The position numbers and the translations under genes were made by a program. Of a stretch of 64,000 nucleotides of DNA, positions 24,375 through 34,370 are shown in pieces; position 1 is the first letter of the stretch, and each line of letters opens with the position of its first letter. The notes below the pieces were generated by a model. It searched no databases. It saw only the letters and a program-made list of their open reading frames with translations, and had not been told where the DNA came from. Source of the DNA: Dipteris shenzhenensis (lineage: Eukaryota; Polypodiophyta; Polypodiopsida; Gleicheniales); assembly GCA_047967505.1 (NCBI GenBank), contig CM106539.1. One strand, given 5' to 3'.

Positions 24375-25475
24375 GCAATAGAGGGAGAAGAAATGGATGA
24401 AGTCAATACGGAGGCACTCCCTTCTACTTCAACAATGCAACCACCTCTAAATTTGATTGAAAAATCAAATTTAGCTGCATTGGATAAAATGGAGAGCTCA
24501 TTTGAATTTAGGATCATTTTGAAATGAGAACCTCAGTATTTAAGCTTTGGTAGAGAGGAGGTTTCAATCCTCTCCAATCCTTTAAAAGAGGTTAATGACA
24601 ATGTTATCTTGGCCATTCTCAGGTAACGCTTATTTATTTGTTGCTACTTCAATGAGCTAACATTTGTTTATTTATTCACAGTGTAGTTATATATCAGTTT
24701 CCTAGTACAAAATGCAAATCAATTCTATGAGCTAATGTTTGTTTATTTCTTGGTGCAGTGTAGTTATTTCTCAGCTTCCTAGTGCAGTGCAACATCATGT
24801 CTACATGCTCGATGCTCTCCTTTCTTCTATTCTTAGCTCTCCTCAAAAGACTATAGAAGATGTTTGTACCTGGTTAAGCCCTTTGAATTTAGATGGGGTG
24901 CGAGTCATCTTAATGCCTTATCATGAGGCGTAAGTATCAACTCTAACCTTATTTTTACTATTTCTTTGGCAAGTTTGTGTAAAAAATAATCATTTTTATT
25001 CTGGTCGTGTAGCTCACATTGGAGTCTGATCTTCTGGGACCTTGAACTCAACTGTTTATGGTTTGTGAATTCAATAGAAGGCTATCATGCCAACTCCCCA
25101 AGGTAATTATTCTCTTAATATTTTTGATACTTTCTTATTTTGTATCTTATGATCATGGCATATTAATATATTTAATATGTCATGATGGACAGTGCTGCAT
25201 ATCGGCTAGTATCTGCTGTCAGAACAACCACGGAGCAACAAGATCAAGTAGAATTCAAAAGAAGTCTGCCAGTAGAGCAAAAAGATGGACACAACTGTGG
25301 GTGGAGAGTTGCCGACAACTGCATGTTGTTTCTTAGAGAGATTTTTGATTTGGAGTTACCAGTCAAAATGGAATCATATACAAAAGCCGATCTGCTAGCA
25401 TTTCGGGCTGAGAGTATTCAGCATCTAATTACTACCATTGGGAAACAACCTAAAAATATGACTACATTGCAGCAT
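24375..25475 (+). pseudogene. copy 1, Ulp1-like peptidase unit 1 (four exons)
   Basis: Exons by GT..AG and frame: 24375-24622, 24759-24929, 25013-25102, 25193-25475. The unit reads LSFGREEVSILSNP, VYMLDALLSSILSS, TIEDVCTWLSPLNLDGVRV, HWSLIFWDLELNCLWFVN, then VEQKDGHNCGWRVADNC. Relative to the His, the Asn in WFVN is 17 residues on, and the Gln is six before the Cys; yeast Ulp1 has its Asp 17 after His and Gln six before Cys. The position of the catalytic Asp is Asn here. SUMO-type peptidases cleave after di-Gly or act as polyprotein proteases; the role here is unknown. TGA 24525 interrupts the first exon. Confidence 0.65.
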
Positions 25476-25948
25476 GTATAAAACCTTATCTTTATACTTG
25501 TATGCTTGTTCAAGCCTTTAATTGGGATGTGTAAATCTCATAACTTTTTTATATTTTCCTCCAAGAGGAGAAGAGTAAGAGGAGAAGAGACTGAGTCTAA
25601 TGAAAGCATGCTATCTTTATACTTCTATGATTATTTAAACCATTATTTTTATTTGGGATGTGTAAATCTCATAACTTGTCTAATGAAAGCATGCTATCTT
25701 TATACTTCTATGATTATGTAAACCATTATTTTTATTTGGGATGTGTAAATCTCATAACTTTTTAAAATTTTCCTCCAAGAGGAGGAGAGACTCACTCTAA
25801 TGAAAGCATGTATGAAACCTTTTTAAATTTTTGCTCCAAGCGGAGGAGAGACTCACTCTAATGAAAGCATGTATGAAACCTTATCTGCTTGTTTAATCCT
25901 TTATTTGGGATGTGTACATCGCATAACTTTTTTATATTTTTATGGTAG
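25476..25948 (+). other. intron between peptidase units 1 and 2
   Basis: A donor gtataa after ..ttgcagcat and an acceptor tatggtag join units 1 and 2 in phase 0. Inside are three or four imperfect copies of an ~80-100 base unit (tttcctccaagaggag, gaaagcatg, tttgggatgtgtaaatctcataact). Confidence 0.6.
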
Positions 25949-26999
25949 AAGGAGGATGTGGAGGACATAGCAAGTGAAGAAGAATACAATGTAGACTACT
26001 CTCTCAATAAGATGAGTCATGAAAATATGAATCTATTGGAGCAGATTGGAAGTTCATTCACCGCTATGTTGTTAATTTGACAACAACCTCATTTTTTTGA
26101 ATTTGGTGAAGAAGAGATTTCAATCCTCTTGAATCCTAAGAATGAGGTTAATGTCAAAGTCATTACAACCATCCTCAGGTTTGATGCAGCCTTTTCCTTG
26201 GCTTTATACTTTGCTTATTTTGATTAAACCCAAGAAGCTAATACTTTTTTTTTAAATATAGTAATGTTATAGCAAAATTTCCACAAAATATACAAAGCGT
26301 TTCATATATGCTCGATCCTCGTATTTCGGAAGTGCTTAGCAACAAAGAAGAAACCATAGAGGATGTTTGCAAGTGGTTGAAGCACGTTCCTATGAATGAC
26401 ACACGAGTTATTTTTACAGCATATTATGAGAAGTAAGCATTAAACCCTACTTGTTTTTTCTATTGCATTGCTAGAATTGTCTCAAACACAGTAATTATTA
26501 TTTATTGATAATGCAACTCACATTGGAGTCTGGTAGTCGTGGACATCCTTGCAAAGAAGTGCTTCTTTGCCAACTCAATGACATCCGTCCATGGCAATGT
26601 GTTAGAGTCAGTATAGACTACACTTGTTGTCACTTCTTGACATGTAGATTGATATGCAATGCACATATTCACTGTTGTTATATGTTTTGATGTGCAGATC
26701 AGCTCAAAAGTTAGTAGGTGCTATCGACATAGTAATGCGGCAATGTGACTTGGCACAACAAATAGAGTATATAACATGTCAGGTATCACATCAAGAGAAT
26801 AGCCACATCTATAATTGTGGATGGAGGGTGGGCTACAATTGCTTTTTAGTACTTGGTCAAATTTTTGAGATACAAAATGACACCACACTGTCAACATATA
26901 TGGATTTGCATCTCTATGCATTTATAACATGTACCATTCGAGCAATTATTGATTGTGAAATGAATGCTGTCAAAGAGTCAAAGAGGATAGAAGACCTCA
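25949..26999 (+). pseudogene. copy 1, Ulp1-like peptidase unit 2
   Basis: Exons 25949-26178, 26262-26432, about 26515-26605, and 26698 onward. It repeats the plan of unit 1: FGEEEISILLNP, SVSYMLDPRISEVLS, TIEDVCKWLKHVP, HWSLVVVDILAKKCFFAN, then IYNCGWRVGYNC. His-to-Asn spacing is again 17. The Gln-to-Cys gap is longer than in the other units. TGA 26078-26080 interrupts it, and the acceptor before the His exon reads ..tgcaa where units 1 and 3 have ..gtgtag, so that splice site is lost. Reading continues without a break from the Cys exon into the start of unit 3, which shows the units are one chain. Confidence 0.6.
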
Positions 27000-28566
27000 A
27001 CTCTACAAACATGGCTTCATTGGAAGAATTGGGAAGCTCTTTTAATGTTAGGGTTATGATTCAACATAGACCTCAGTATCTTGAATTTGGGGGAGAGGAG
27101 ATTTCAATTCTCTCTAGAGCTTCAAATGAGGTCAATAACAATGTTATGATGGCCATTCTGAGGTTTGATACAAACTTTTTCTCTGCTTGATAATTCAATA
27201 TTTTGATTAAATCTAATAAGCTAATATTCATTTATTTGTTGGTGCAGTATAGTTATCTCATGATTTGGTAGAGTCGTACAAAATCGTGTGTATATGTTGG
27301 ATTCCCTCCTTTCTCCTATACTTAGCGATAGCAGAAAGACAATAGTCGATGTTTGTAAATTGTTACAGCCTTTAGATTTGCATGGCGTGCGAGTCCTATT
27401 TATGGCATATCATGAGATGTAAGTATCATGGCAACCTTTATTTTCATCTTATACTGGCAACATTGTGTTAAATAATAATGGTTCTTAATTATTCGTGTAG
27501 GGAACATTGGAGTCTGGTGGTTTGGGACCTTGAAGACAACTATTGTTGGTTTGTTAACTTGATTGCAGGCTTTCATGTCTCAGTGCAAACGTAATTATTC
27601 TATTAATCTGTTGTTACTTCTATATTATGTACCTTATGTAATAGAAACACTAAGTTTTTTTAATATGTCACGATGAGCAGGTTGATTGAGAAGTGTTGAG
27701 ATATCAAGCTCTATCCCCGACATATCTCCTGGATGACTATCATTTATGTCACCGCCTATGTTAGTTGTACTCGTGGTGTAGTTAGACTACCACGTATGTT
27801 TTGTTTGGGTTCACATATGAACCACGTATTCTAGGGTTTGACATATAGGGTATTTCCCTCTTCTATTGTAATTTGTTGTTGTGTGCAAAAGTGAAGAAAG
27901 GCTTCACCCTCCAACCTTGTGTCCTCTCTCGCTTGTGTGTTGTGAAGAAAGGTGAACTTGAGTCTCCTATCTCTCTCCCTTATTCTTTACAAGAAGTTGG
28001 TATCTGCTATCAGAGAAACAGGATAGTACAAAGACTCGGTAGACTTCCAAAAGTGTTTAGTAGTAGAGCAGGAAGATGGGCATAGTTGTGGGTGGAGAGT
28101 TGCCTACAACTGCATGTTGATTTTCAAAGAAATTTTCTCACTTAAGCGATAGATCTCATCGGAAGACTCTTTGGAGCTCAAATATTCAGAGGAGGATATA
28201 AAATTGTTTAGGGCTGAAATCATTCGAGACCTAATTGCTGCCATTAGATTACAATGTGCAACTGAAGCAATATCAGAGCTTGCATTTAAGGAAGAGGAGA
28301 CTGAGTCTACTATGAAAGCACTGCACACTACAGAAGAAGTAGAGACCCAGTGTACACCTACAGCACCATAGCCTCCACTGGAAGCATCAGAAGAGTTGCC
28401 ACAGCCTCTGCTTGCATTTAAGGAAGAGGATACTGAGTCTACTCCGAAAGCACTACATACTACAGAAGAAGTAGAGACTGAGTGTACATGTAGAGCACCA
28501 CAGCCTCCATTGGAAGCATCAGAAGAGTTGCCACAGTCTCCACTAGAAGCATCACAAGAGTTGTGA
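27000..28566 (+). pseudogene. copy 1, Ulp1-like peptidase unit 3 and repetitive tail
   Basis: Exons: to 27162, 27248-27418, 27501-27590, and 27681-28566 interrupted by a solo LTR. Motifs: LEFGGEEISILSR, VYMLDSLLSPILS, HWSLVVWDLEDNYCWFVN and VEQEDGHSCGWRVAYNC, with Ulp1-like spacing (His to Asn 17, Gln to Cys 6). The tail contains two copies of an acidic/Pro segment (AFKEEETEST..LHTTEEVET and AFKEEDTEST..LHTTEEVET, then AP.PPLEASEELPQ). TGA 27261, TAG 28024, TAG 28150 and TAG 28369 interrupt it. At 28369 the second tail copy has CAG where the first has TAG, direct evidence of a C-to-T change. Confidence 0.62.
27694..27991 (+). mobile_element. solo copia-type LTR inserted in unit 3
   Basis: A 298-bp segment starts TGTTGAGATATC and ends TTTACA, flanked by AGAAG at 27689-27693 and again at 27992-27996. 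Its start and end resemble the left LTR of the copia element at 49254 (TGTTGAGATATCGAGCTC at the start; gagtctcct.., ctctctccc and cttcaca at the end; ccacctttgtgt-like block). Removing it with one AGAAG copy restores a continuous exon matching unit 1 (LVSAIRET with LVSAVRTT). It arose by recombination between two LTRs of a full element. Confidence 0.9.
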
Positions 28567-28639
28567 TGCATGTATGATTTTGTGTTTGTAGTTTTTGTTG
28601 ATTATACACCAATTTGTGACTTATTACTTAAGTGGCATT

Positions 28640-29440
28640 TACTGATGATATTTATATAATTATTTCATGCACACAATTTTATGATATGAATGTGTGATGA
28701 TGTGATTATTTGGAAATAAATCCTTGTGTGATGAGAATTTTGATATGAATGTGATGATGTAATATTTGTAATATATTTCTTCATGCACACAATTTTATGA
28801 TATGAATGTGTGATGATGTGATTATTTGGAAATAAATCCTTGTGTGATGAGAATTTTGATATGAATATGTGATGATGTAATATTTGTAATATATTTCCTC
28901 ATGCACACAATTTTATGATATGAATGTGTGATGATGTGATTATTTGGAAATAAATCCTTGTGTGATGAGAATTTTGATATGAATATGTGATGATGTAATA
29001 TTTGTAATATATTTCTTCATGCACACAATTTTATGATATGAATGTGTGATGATGTGATTATTTGGAAATAAATCCTTGTGTGATGAGAATTTTGATATGA
29101 ATATGTGATGATGTAATATTTGTAATATATTTCTTCATGCACACAATTTTATGATATGAATGTGTGATGATGTGATTATTTGGAAATAAATCCTTGTGTG
29201 ATGAGAATTTTGATATGAATATGTGATGATGTAATAATTGTAATATATTTCTTCATGCACCCAATTTTATGATATGAATGTGTGATGATGTGCTTATTTG
29301 GAAATAAATCCTTGTGTGATGAGAATTTTGATATGAATATGTGATGATATAATATATTTCTTCATGCACACAATTTTATGATATGAATGTGTGATGATGT
29401 GATTATTTGGAAATAAATCCTTGTGTGATGAGAATTTTAT
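28640..29440. repeat. 118-bp minisatellite, about seven units
   Basis: catgcacacaattttatgat recurs at 28666, 28782, 28900, 29018, 29136, 29254 and 29363, spacing mostly 118. Units are nearly identical (a few single changes and one ~9-base deletion in the last), so the array is young or homogenised. It starts directly after the copy 1 gene stop, possibly within its 3' region. Confidence 0.95.
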
Positions 29441-29940
29441 TCAGTTGGACAGTCTCCACTCACTTAAAGTAGAGCATTCCCAATGCTTCTCTCACTTTAT
29501 TCGAACCCTTATCATTATCATCTCCACTCACTTAAAGTAGAGCATTCAATCTCCACTCACTTTATTCCAACCCTTATCCGTATCATAGTGAACACATCAT
29601 GCCTCTCACTTTATTCCAACCCTTATCCTTATCATAGTGAACACATCGTGCCTTAGTGCACTTGTATTCTTCCATCCTAGTTCTTCCACAAACACTCTCT
29701 TATTTCTTACATCCTAGTCCTTCTGAGTAACTTGTATTCTTCTATCCTAGTCCTTCCACAAACACTCTCTTCTTTCATCCATCCTGATAACTTGTATTCT
29801 TCTATCCTAGTTCTTCCACAAACACTCTCTTCTTTCATCCATCCTAGTGCTTCTCATTAATGTATTCTTCCATTCTAGTCCTTCCGCAGACACTCTCTTC
29901 TTTCTTGCATCGTAGTCCATCTCCCTTTCTTTATCATCTC
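29441..29940. repeat. pyrimidine-rich short repeats
   Basis: Two to three copies of tctccactcacttaaagtagagcattc, two of actttattccaacccttatcc.tatcatagtgaacacatc, and about four of a ~65-base unit tgtattcttc.atcctagt.cttccacaaacactctcttctttc. They lead up to a small ORF at 29948 and could form its leader. Confidence 0.8.
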
Positions 29941-29947
29941 CCCACCC

Positions 29948-30400
29948 ATGGATGTCCTTGGCATTGTCGAAGACGTGGAGTTCGAAATTAACAATCTCAA
30001 AGAACGGATGGCTAACCAAGGAGCACAGAGAGAGGCCAAAATTCGACAAGGTTCTCCTTTGATACACATGGAGAGAGAGGAATTTGCTACACAAAGGCAC
30101 ACAGAGAGGGAGGAGACTCTCAAGATAGCAGAGAGTGAAAGACTTTTAAGACGTATGATAAAAGCATGACAAGATCTCTTAGACTTCTTAAGTAACCTGC
30201 GTTATCGTAGCTCTCGTCATGGGCGATTTGATGCGGATGCTGAGAGAACAATAAGAGCCTCTCAGAGAAATTATAAAGAAACAATTTGTGATTGCTTAAA
30301 TTTCTTCTTCACATGTAATTATGTTGAGGATACAGCTATGGAGGCAGTGAAAGATTGGGTTGTTGAGAAGATAAGAGAGACCAATGATGAGATCTTCTAG
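29948..30400 (+). pseudogene. small hypothetical coiled-coil protein, one stop
   Basis: ATG 29948 starts MDVLGIVEDVEFEINNLKER, a charged helix-rich segment. A TGA at 30167-30169 falls after LLRRMIKA, but the same frame stays open for 76 more codons (DLLDFLSNLRYRSS, ICDCLNFFFTCNYVEDTAME, AVKDWVVEKIRETND) to TAG 30398. Continuous frame on both sides argues for a real ~150-residue protein with one nonsense change. I do not recognise the family. It follows the copy 1 gene and may have belonged to the same element. Confidence 0.4.
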
Positions 30401-30417
30401 ACTTAGGGTGATTAAGA

Positions 30418-30585
30418 AGATAAGAGAGACTGTATTAAGGTGTTTTTTGACACCATATGGCTTTGAGTAATATGATCTACTTCTTGACAATGTACAAATG
30501 TGATGTTAAGAGAGACTGTATTAAGGTGTTTTTTGACACCATATGGCTTTGAGTAATATGATCTACTTCTTGTACAAATGTGATG
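30418..30585. repeat. ~85-bp tandem duplication
   Basis: agagactgtattaaggtgttttttgacaccatatggctttgagtaatatgatctacttcttg is present twice, the second copy lacking a short internal segment. Each copy has a small hairpin (ggtgttttttgacacc). Confidence 0.9.
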
Positions 30586-30897
30586 TGCTCTTTTTGAAAT
30601 GTGCTCTAGTTTTCATAACATGTCACTCCATTTTTTCTGATTTGATTTTTTTAAATCTTACTTTTTGTCTCTTTTAACAATGTGATGTACTCTATTTTTA
30701 ATGTACTCTAGTTTTAATAACATCTCACGTCATTTTTTCTAATTTGATTTTTTAAAATCTTCCTTTTTGACTCAATGTTTTGTTTTATAAGAGCCTCTTT
30801 TTTTGAAATATTTTATCCAAAATTATCTCACAAAATGAATTTGGACAGTGCAAGAGTCCAAAATTAATGAAATAGGTATTCTTTTCTATTGCATTGG

Positions 30898-31830
30898 GAA
30901 TGGCTGAAAAAGAAAAATCCCCATGTAGAAAATATTAAACAACATTGGGTGTGGTCAGATGGTGCTGCCTCTCAATTTACATCAGCCCGTGGATTCCACT
31001 TTGTCTCAAAGGTTCAAATACCTGAACAGTCTCGACATGATACAGAATTTCTTTGGGTCTAGCCATGGCAAGGTTGAACATGATGGATGTGGTGTTGTTA
31101 TTTATTAAGCAAGCTCTATCTAAACACTAATTAACATGCCCTTAAGAAAAGCTCAATGATGCCCATGATGCTGTAACATGGCTTACAATCAACCTCTCCA
31201 CAGGCACACATTCAACATACAATAAACAAAGCCTTAAGAATAGGATAGTATGCAAAGTGTTCCATGAAGTGAAAGTGGATGAATTGCAAAGGAGAAAGGA
31301 GAAGTCAACACTATTGCAAGAAAATTAAAGGAGTTTGTGGTTTGTGCAGCATATGGGGATTTTCAAACAACCACCTGATTAAAACAAGAAAACTTTCTTG
31401 TTTCTACAATGCATGCATCATAGGGGATCATGATGGTTGTGAGAACATTGCAATTGTGAAGACATGGGAGCAAGTTTAAGTTTTCCCTCTACATTTAGAT
31501 GGGGTGACAAACAATGACTCGCCACAATTTGGGGAGAATTTCGATGACCTCATTGACTGTCTGGAAGAGGGGGATAACTTTGCAGTTGTCGCTGCCTCTA
31601 GGGAGATTGAGGAAGATGACCCATACTTTTTGTTGCAGTGCACAAAACCTAAGCACAAGGTTGAGGAAGCATTTAAGGATAATTAGGGAACAACCTATGA
31701 GAAGTGGGATGTAGTAGTCAGAGCTTCTTGGTACAAAAAAACATCCAAGAGAGGCCGTAATTACGAACTATTACATAAGAGTACACAAACATTTATGTAC
31801 TCACATCTAGTAAAATCTATTAAGTCCTAG
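30898..31830 (+). pseudogene. degenerate transposase-like gene (SDG..QF / SHGK..DG.G)
   Basis: One frame reads EWLKKKNPHVENIKQHW then VWSDGAASQFTSARGFHFVS, and after a frame change FFGSSHGK.EHDGCGVVI. This pair of blocks, with Asp in WSDG and an FF.SSHGKG..DG.GA motif, is one I associate with an uncharacterised transposase-like family in plant and animal genomes. Further on, NLSTGTHSTYNKQSLRI and a C-terminal segment FAVVAASREIEEDDPYFLLQ followed by CTKPKHKVEE fit the same protein. Many stops and frame changes make it a clear pseudogene. I cannot place it in a named superfamily with confidence. Confidence 0.5.
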
Positions 31831-33660
31831 ATGCAACATATGCCACAATGAAAGAAGGGTAGGAGTGTCTTGAAACTAGGATTTAGACACGCATGAGCAC
31901 ATCTTAAAGTGTCTTGGAGTAGCTGGAATTAAGTAAGGAGGAATATAAGAGGAATGGATACATCCACGTTCCTTTCATTTAGCAAATGAAACTCCTTTCT
32001 TGGTTTGCTATCTAGAATTAGTTTTTCAATTGCATCAACAACCTCTCGAGTGCATACTAGTCCTACAAAAAAGGAGTTGAGATAATAATCCTCTTCAATG
32101 TCACCATTTCTTAGAGTCTCTTTACACTGCTCCAAAAAGCTCGAGGACATTGCAAAAAGGAGCCTGAAAGATGGGAAGATGATTTGTGTGGCCAGACTGA
32201 ATGTTTTCTGGGATGTAGTGGACATATCATTAAGAATTTTAGGAACTACAATAACATCTACAAACATGAGAGTTTGATTAAAATGCCCTACATTGGGTCG
32301 TACTATGGGGATGATTGTATTATGAGAGAAGATATTAAGACTGCGAAAATAGGAAAATATATCTAAATAGCTATAAGTTCACAACCGGACTTTGTTGGAT
32401 AGGTTGAAGTCATCTCTGAGCAAGTTTGAAGCTACTACATGGGCTGTAATGGTGTGCAAGTACAAGCCTATGCTTGAGAGAAAGATTAAGCAGAAATTCC
32501 GTCAGCACTTTATGGTATGCAAAATTTCAAGTTTTCTTTATTGAAAGGAAACCACAGTTGAACTAAGAATTGAGATGATGGAAATTTAAGGCTTAGGCCT
32601 CTGAGCTTTGCAAGCCATTTCAATTGAGGGGTATCACCTTGACTCATCAAGTACTTTGGCCTCTACCTGTAGTCCAGATTCCAAGTGGGTTGTTGAGAGT
32701 GGTACAAAGTCAAATTCAATCAGTCGTGCAAGCATTGGCTATCAGTTGGCCCAAGAGGTGGGTGTTGCTGCATATTCCTCTCAACAAGGGTTGTATGGTC
32801 AAGTGAATCGCAATCATGCCAAATCTACAAAGACTAATGAGCATGTATAGTAGCCCTCTGATGCTAGGTCTCATATTTTTGTATCAAGACAAGGTCAACT
32901 CAATGAATATTTTTCATCTAGCAGCGATGAAGCTTGACATCATGTAGGTCGGCTCGTAGCTGCCTTGGGAGAACATGTACCCTGGTTGGTATTATGCTTA
33001 TGCAAGCAATGAATGGAAGTGAGTAGAAGGTTTTGATTTTGAGACAAGAGTTGTAGTGGAGGACCAGGCATCTTTGAGCAGAGTTGGCCTTAGTCATTTC
33101 CCTTCTAGCATGACTGAGGTCATATCTTTTTGGATGGAGCCAACAAACTAGGACAATCAGTTTCTTAGCAATGCTAGAAGCTTTGCACACAAATCTATCT
33201 TGCATGATGCACAAGGACATGTCCCTCTATCCACATAAGAAGCAGTGGGATCCATGAAAAAATTGGAAGCGTATAAGAGTGATGTGCATATTCTAGGACC
33301 TCAACAACAAGTGTAGTGGGAAGACTAGTATCCTAGCTCATATTTTGATTATCAAGCTCAACAATGGTGGCAGATAAATTCGTAATTTACAAGTCATTCA
33401 CTAAACTTTGATCGGGGACAACATAAATATAGTAGGTACTTCTATGTTAGCATCTAACTAATTTCACAAACATGGAAACATCAATTAGTCAAAAACAAAA
33501 AGTAGCTTCTTATATTAGCATTCAAAATAGGAAACAACAATTCAAATGAAGTTTTTCCTGATCTTAATCAATAAAAAAAATTCTTGAACAAGAGAACATT
33601 TCTTGATACATTATGAAAATGCTATTATTTGTATTTTAAAATAAAATATAATTTAACGTT
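31831..33660. other. unassigned region, no supported gene
   Basis: Two modest open frames occur (31929-32267 minus, 32608-32850 plus) but show no recognised domain, no neighbouring support and no splice-consistent extension. Possibly further transposon debris. Confidence 0.4.
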
Positions 33661-33664
33661 ATTT

Positions 33665-34275
33665 CCTAAATGAAAAGTACTCTATACCAAATGCAAAGTG
33701 CTCTATACCAAATGAAAAGTACTCTATACCAAATGCAAAGTGCTATATGCCAAATTCAAAATGCTACATGCTATATGCAAAATGCTATGTGATAAATGCA
33801 AGTTGATATGAACCCTAGGAAGGGGATGCTCCTTGGTCTTATACTTTTGGAGAGAAAGTGTGCCAGCTCCCCCCACACAAACATGTGGTTATATGCAAAA
33901 TGAAAAGTTCTATGTGCCACATGCAAAGTGTTATGCATTAAATGTAAATTCCCATGTACTAAATTCAAATTTATATGTCTTGAATGCAATTCAAATGAAA
34001 CTAAGAAAGGGAACCTTCCTTTGTCTGATCCGTTTTGCAAAGAAATTTTTCTACCTCTGCCCCCATAAAAAAACATGGTTATGTGCTAAATGCAAAATAC
34101 TATGTGCCAAATGGAAAGAATTATGTGACAAATTAAAATTTCTATGTACTAAATTCAAATTTATTTGTTTTGAATATGAATTCAAATTGACCCAAAGAAG
34201 GGCACATTCCTTGATCTTATAAATTTTGGAGAGGAAGAGTGCCAACTCTCCCCCCACACTAATGTCTGGTTAGGT
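33665..34275. repeat. ~185-bp degenerate tandem repeat, about three units
   Basis: Landmarks ctcccccaca.a..tgtggtta, taaatgcaaa.t.ctatgtgcca, catgtactaaattcaaattta and cttggtcttat..ttttggagag recur near 33880, 34065 and 34250. Shorter aaatgcaaagtgct words precede it from 33665. Confidence 0.8.
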
Positions 34276-34370
34276 TAAATATTTGCAAAATTCATATTGC
34301 TATATGTTTTATGGAAATTTCTACGATTTCCTCCTTCATCTTTCTTGCAGGATCTTCTACTGTTATTCAA

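Larger units (their letters stand above)
21075..28566 (+). pseudogene. copy 1: ParB/methyltransferase-like plus triple Ulp1-like gene
   Basis: I read this as one decayed multi-exon gene. The large first coding exon (21075-24282) encodes the ParB/methyltransferase-like protein. A donor gtatga at 24283 and acceptor tttttttacag ending at 24374 would join it, in phase 0, to exons encoding three tandem Ulp1/SENP-like (C48) peptidase units and a repetitive acidic tail ending TGA 28564-28566. The frame-preserving junction is the main evidence for fusion. Broken features include TGA 22146, TAA 22404, a frame change near 22765, TGA 24525, TGA 26078, TGA 27261, TAG 28024, TAG 28150, TAG 28369, one lost splice acceptor and a solo LTR inside unit 3. 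I recognise no named family with this architecture. Confidence 0.6.

Noticed and set aside
24345-24527. Separate small gene starting MNLISHIFLQAIEGEE
   Set aside because: The first residues come from the intron and its acceptor; the conserved part begins after the splice site at 24374.
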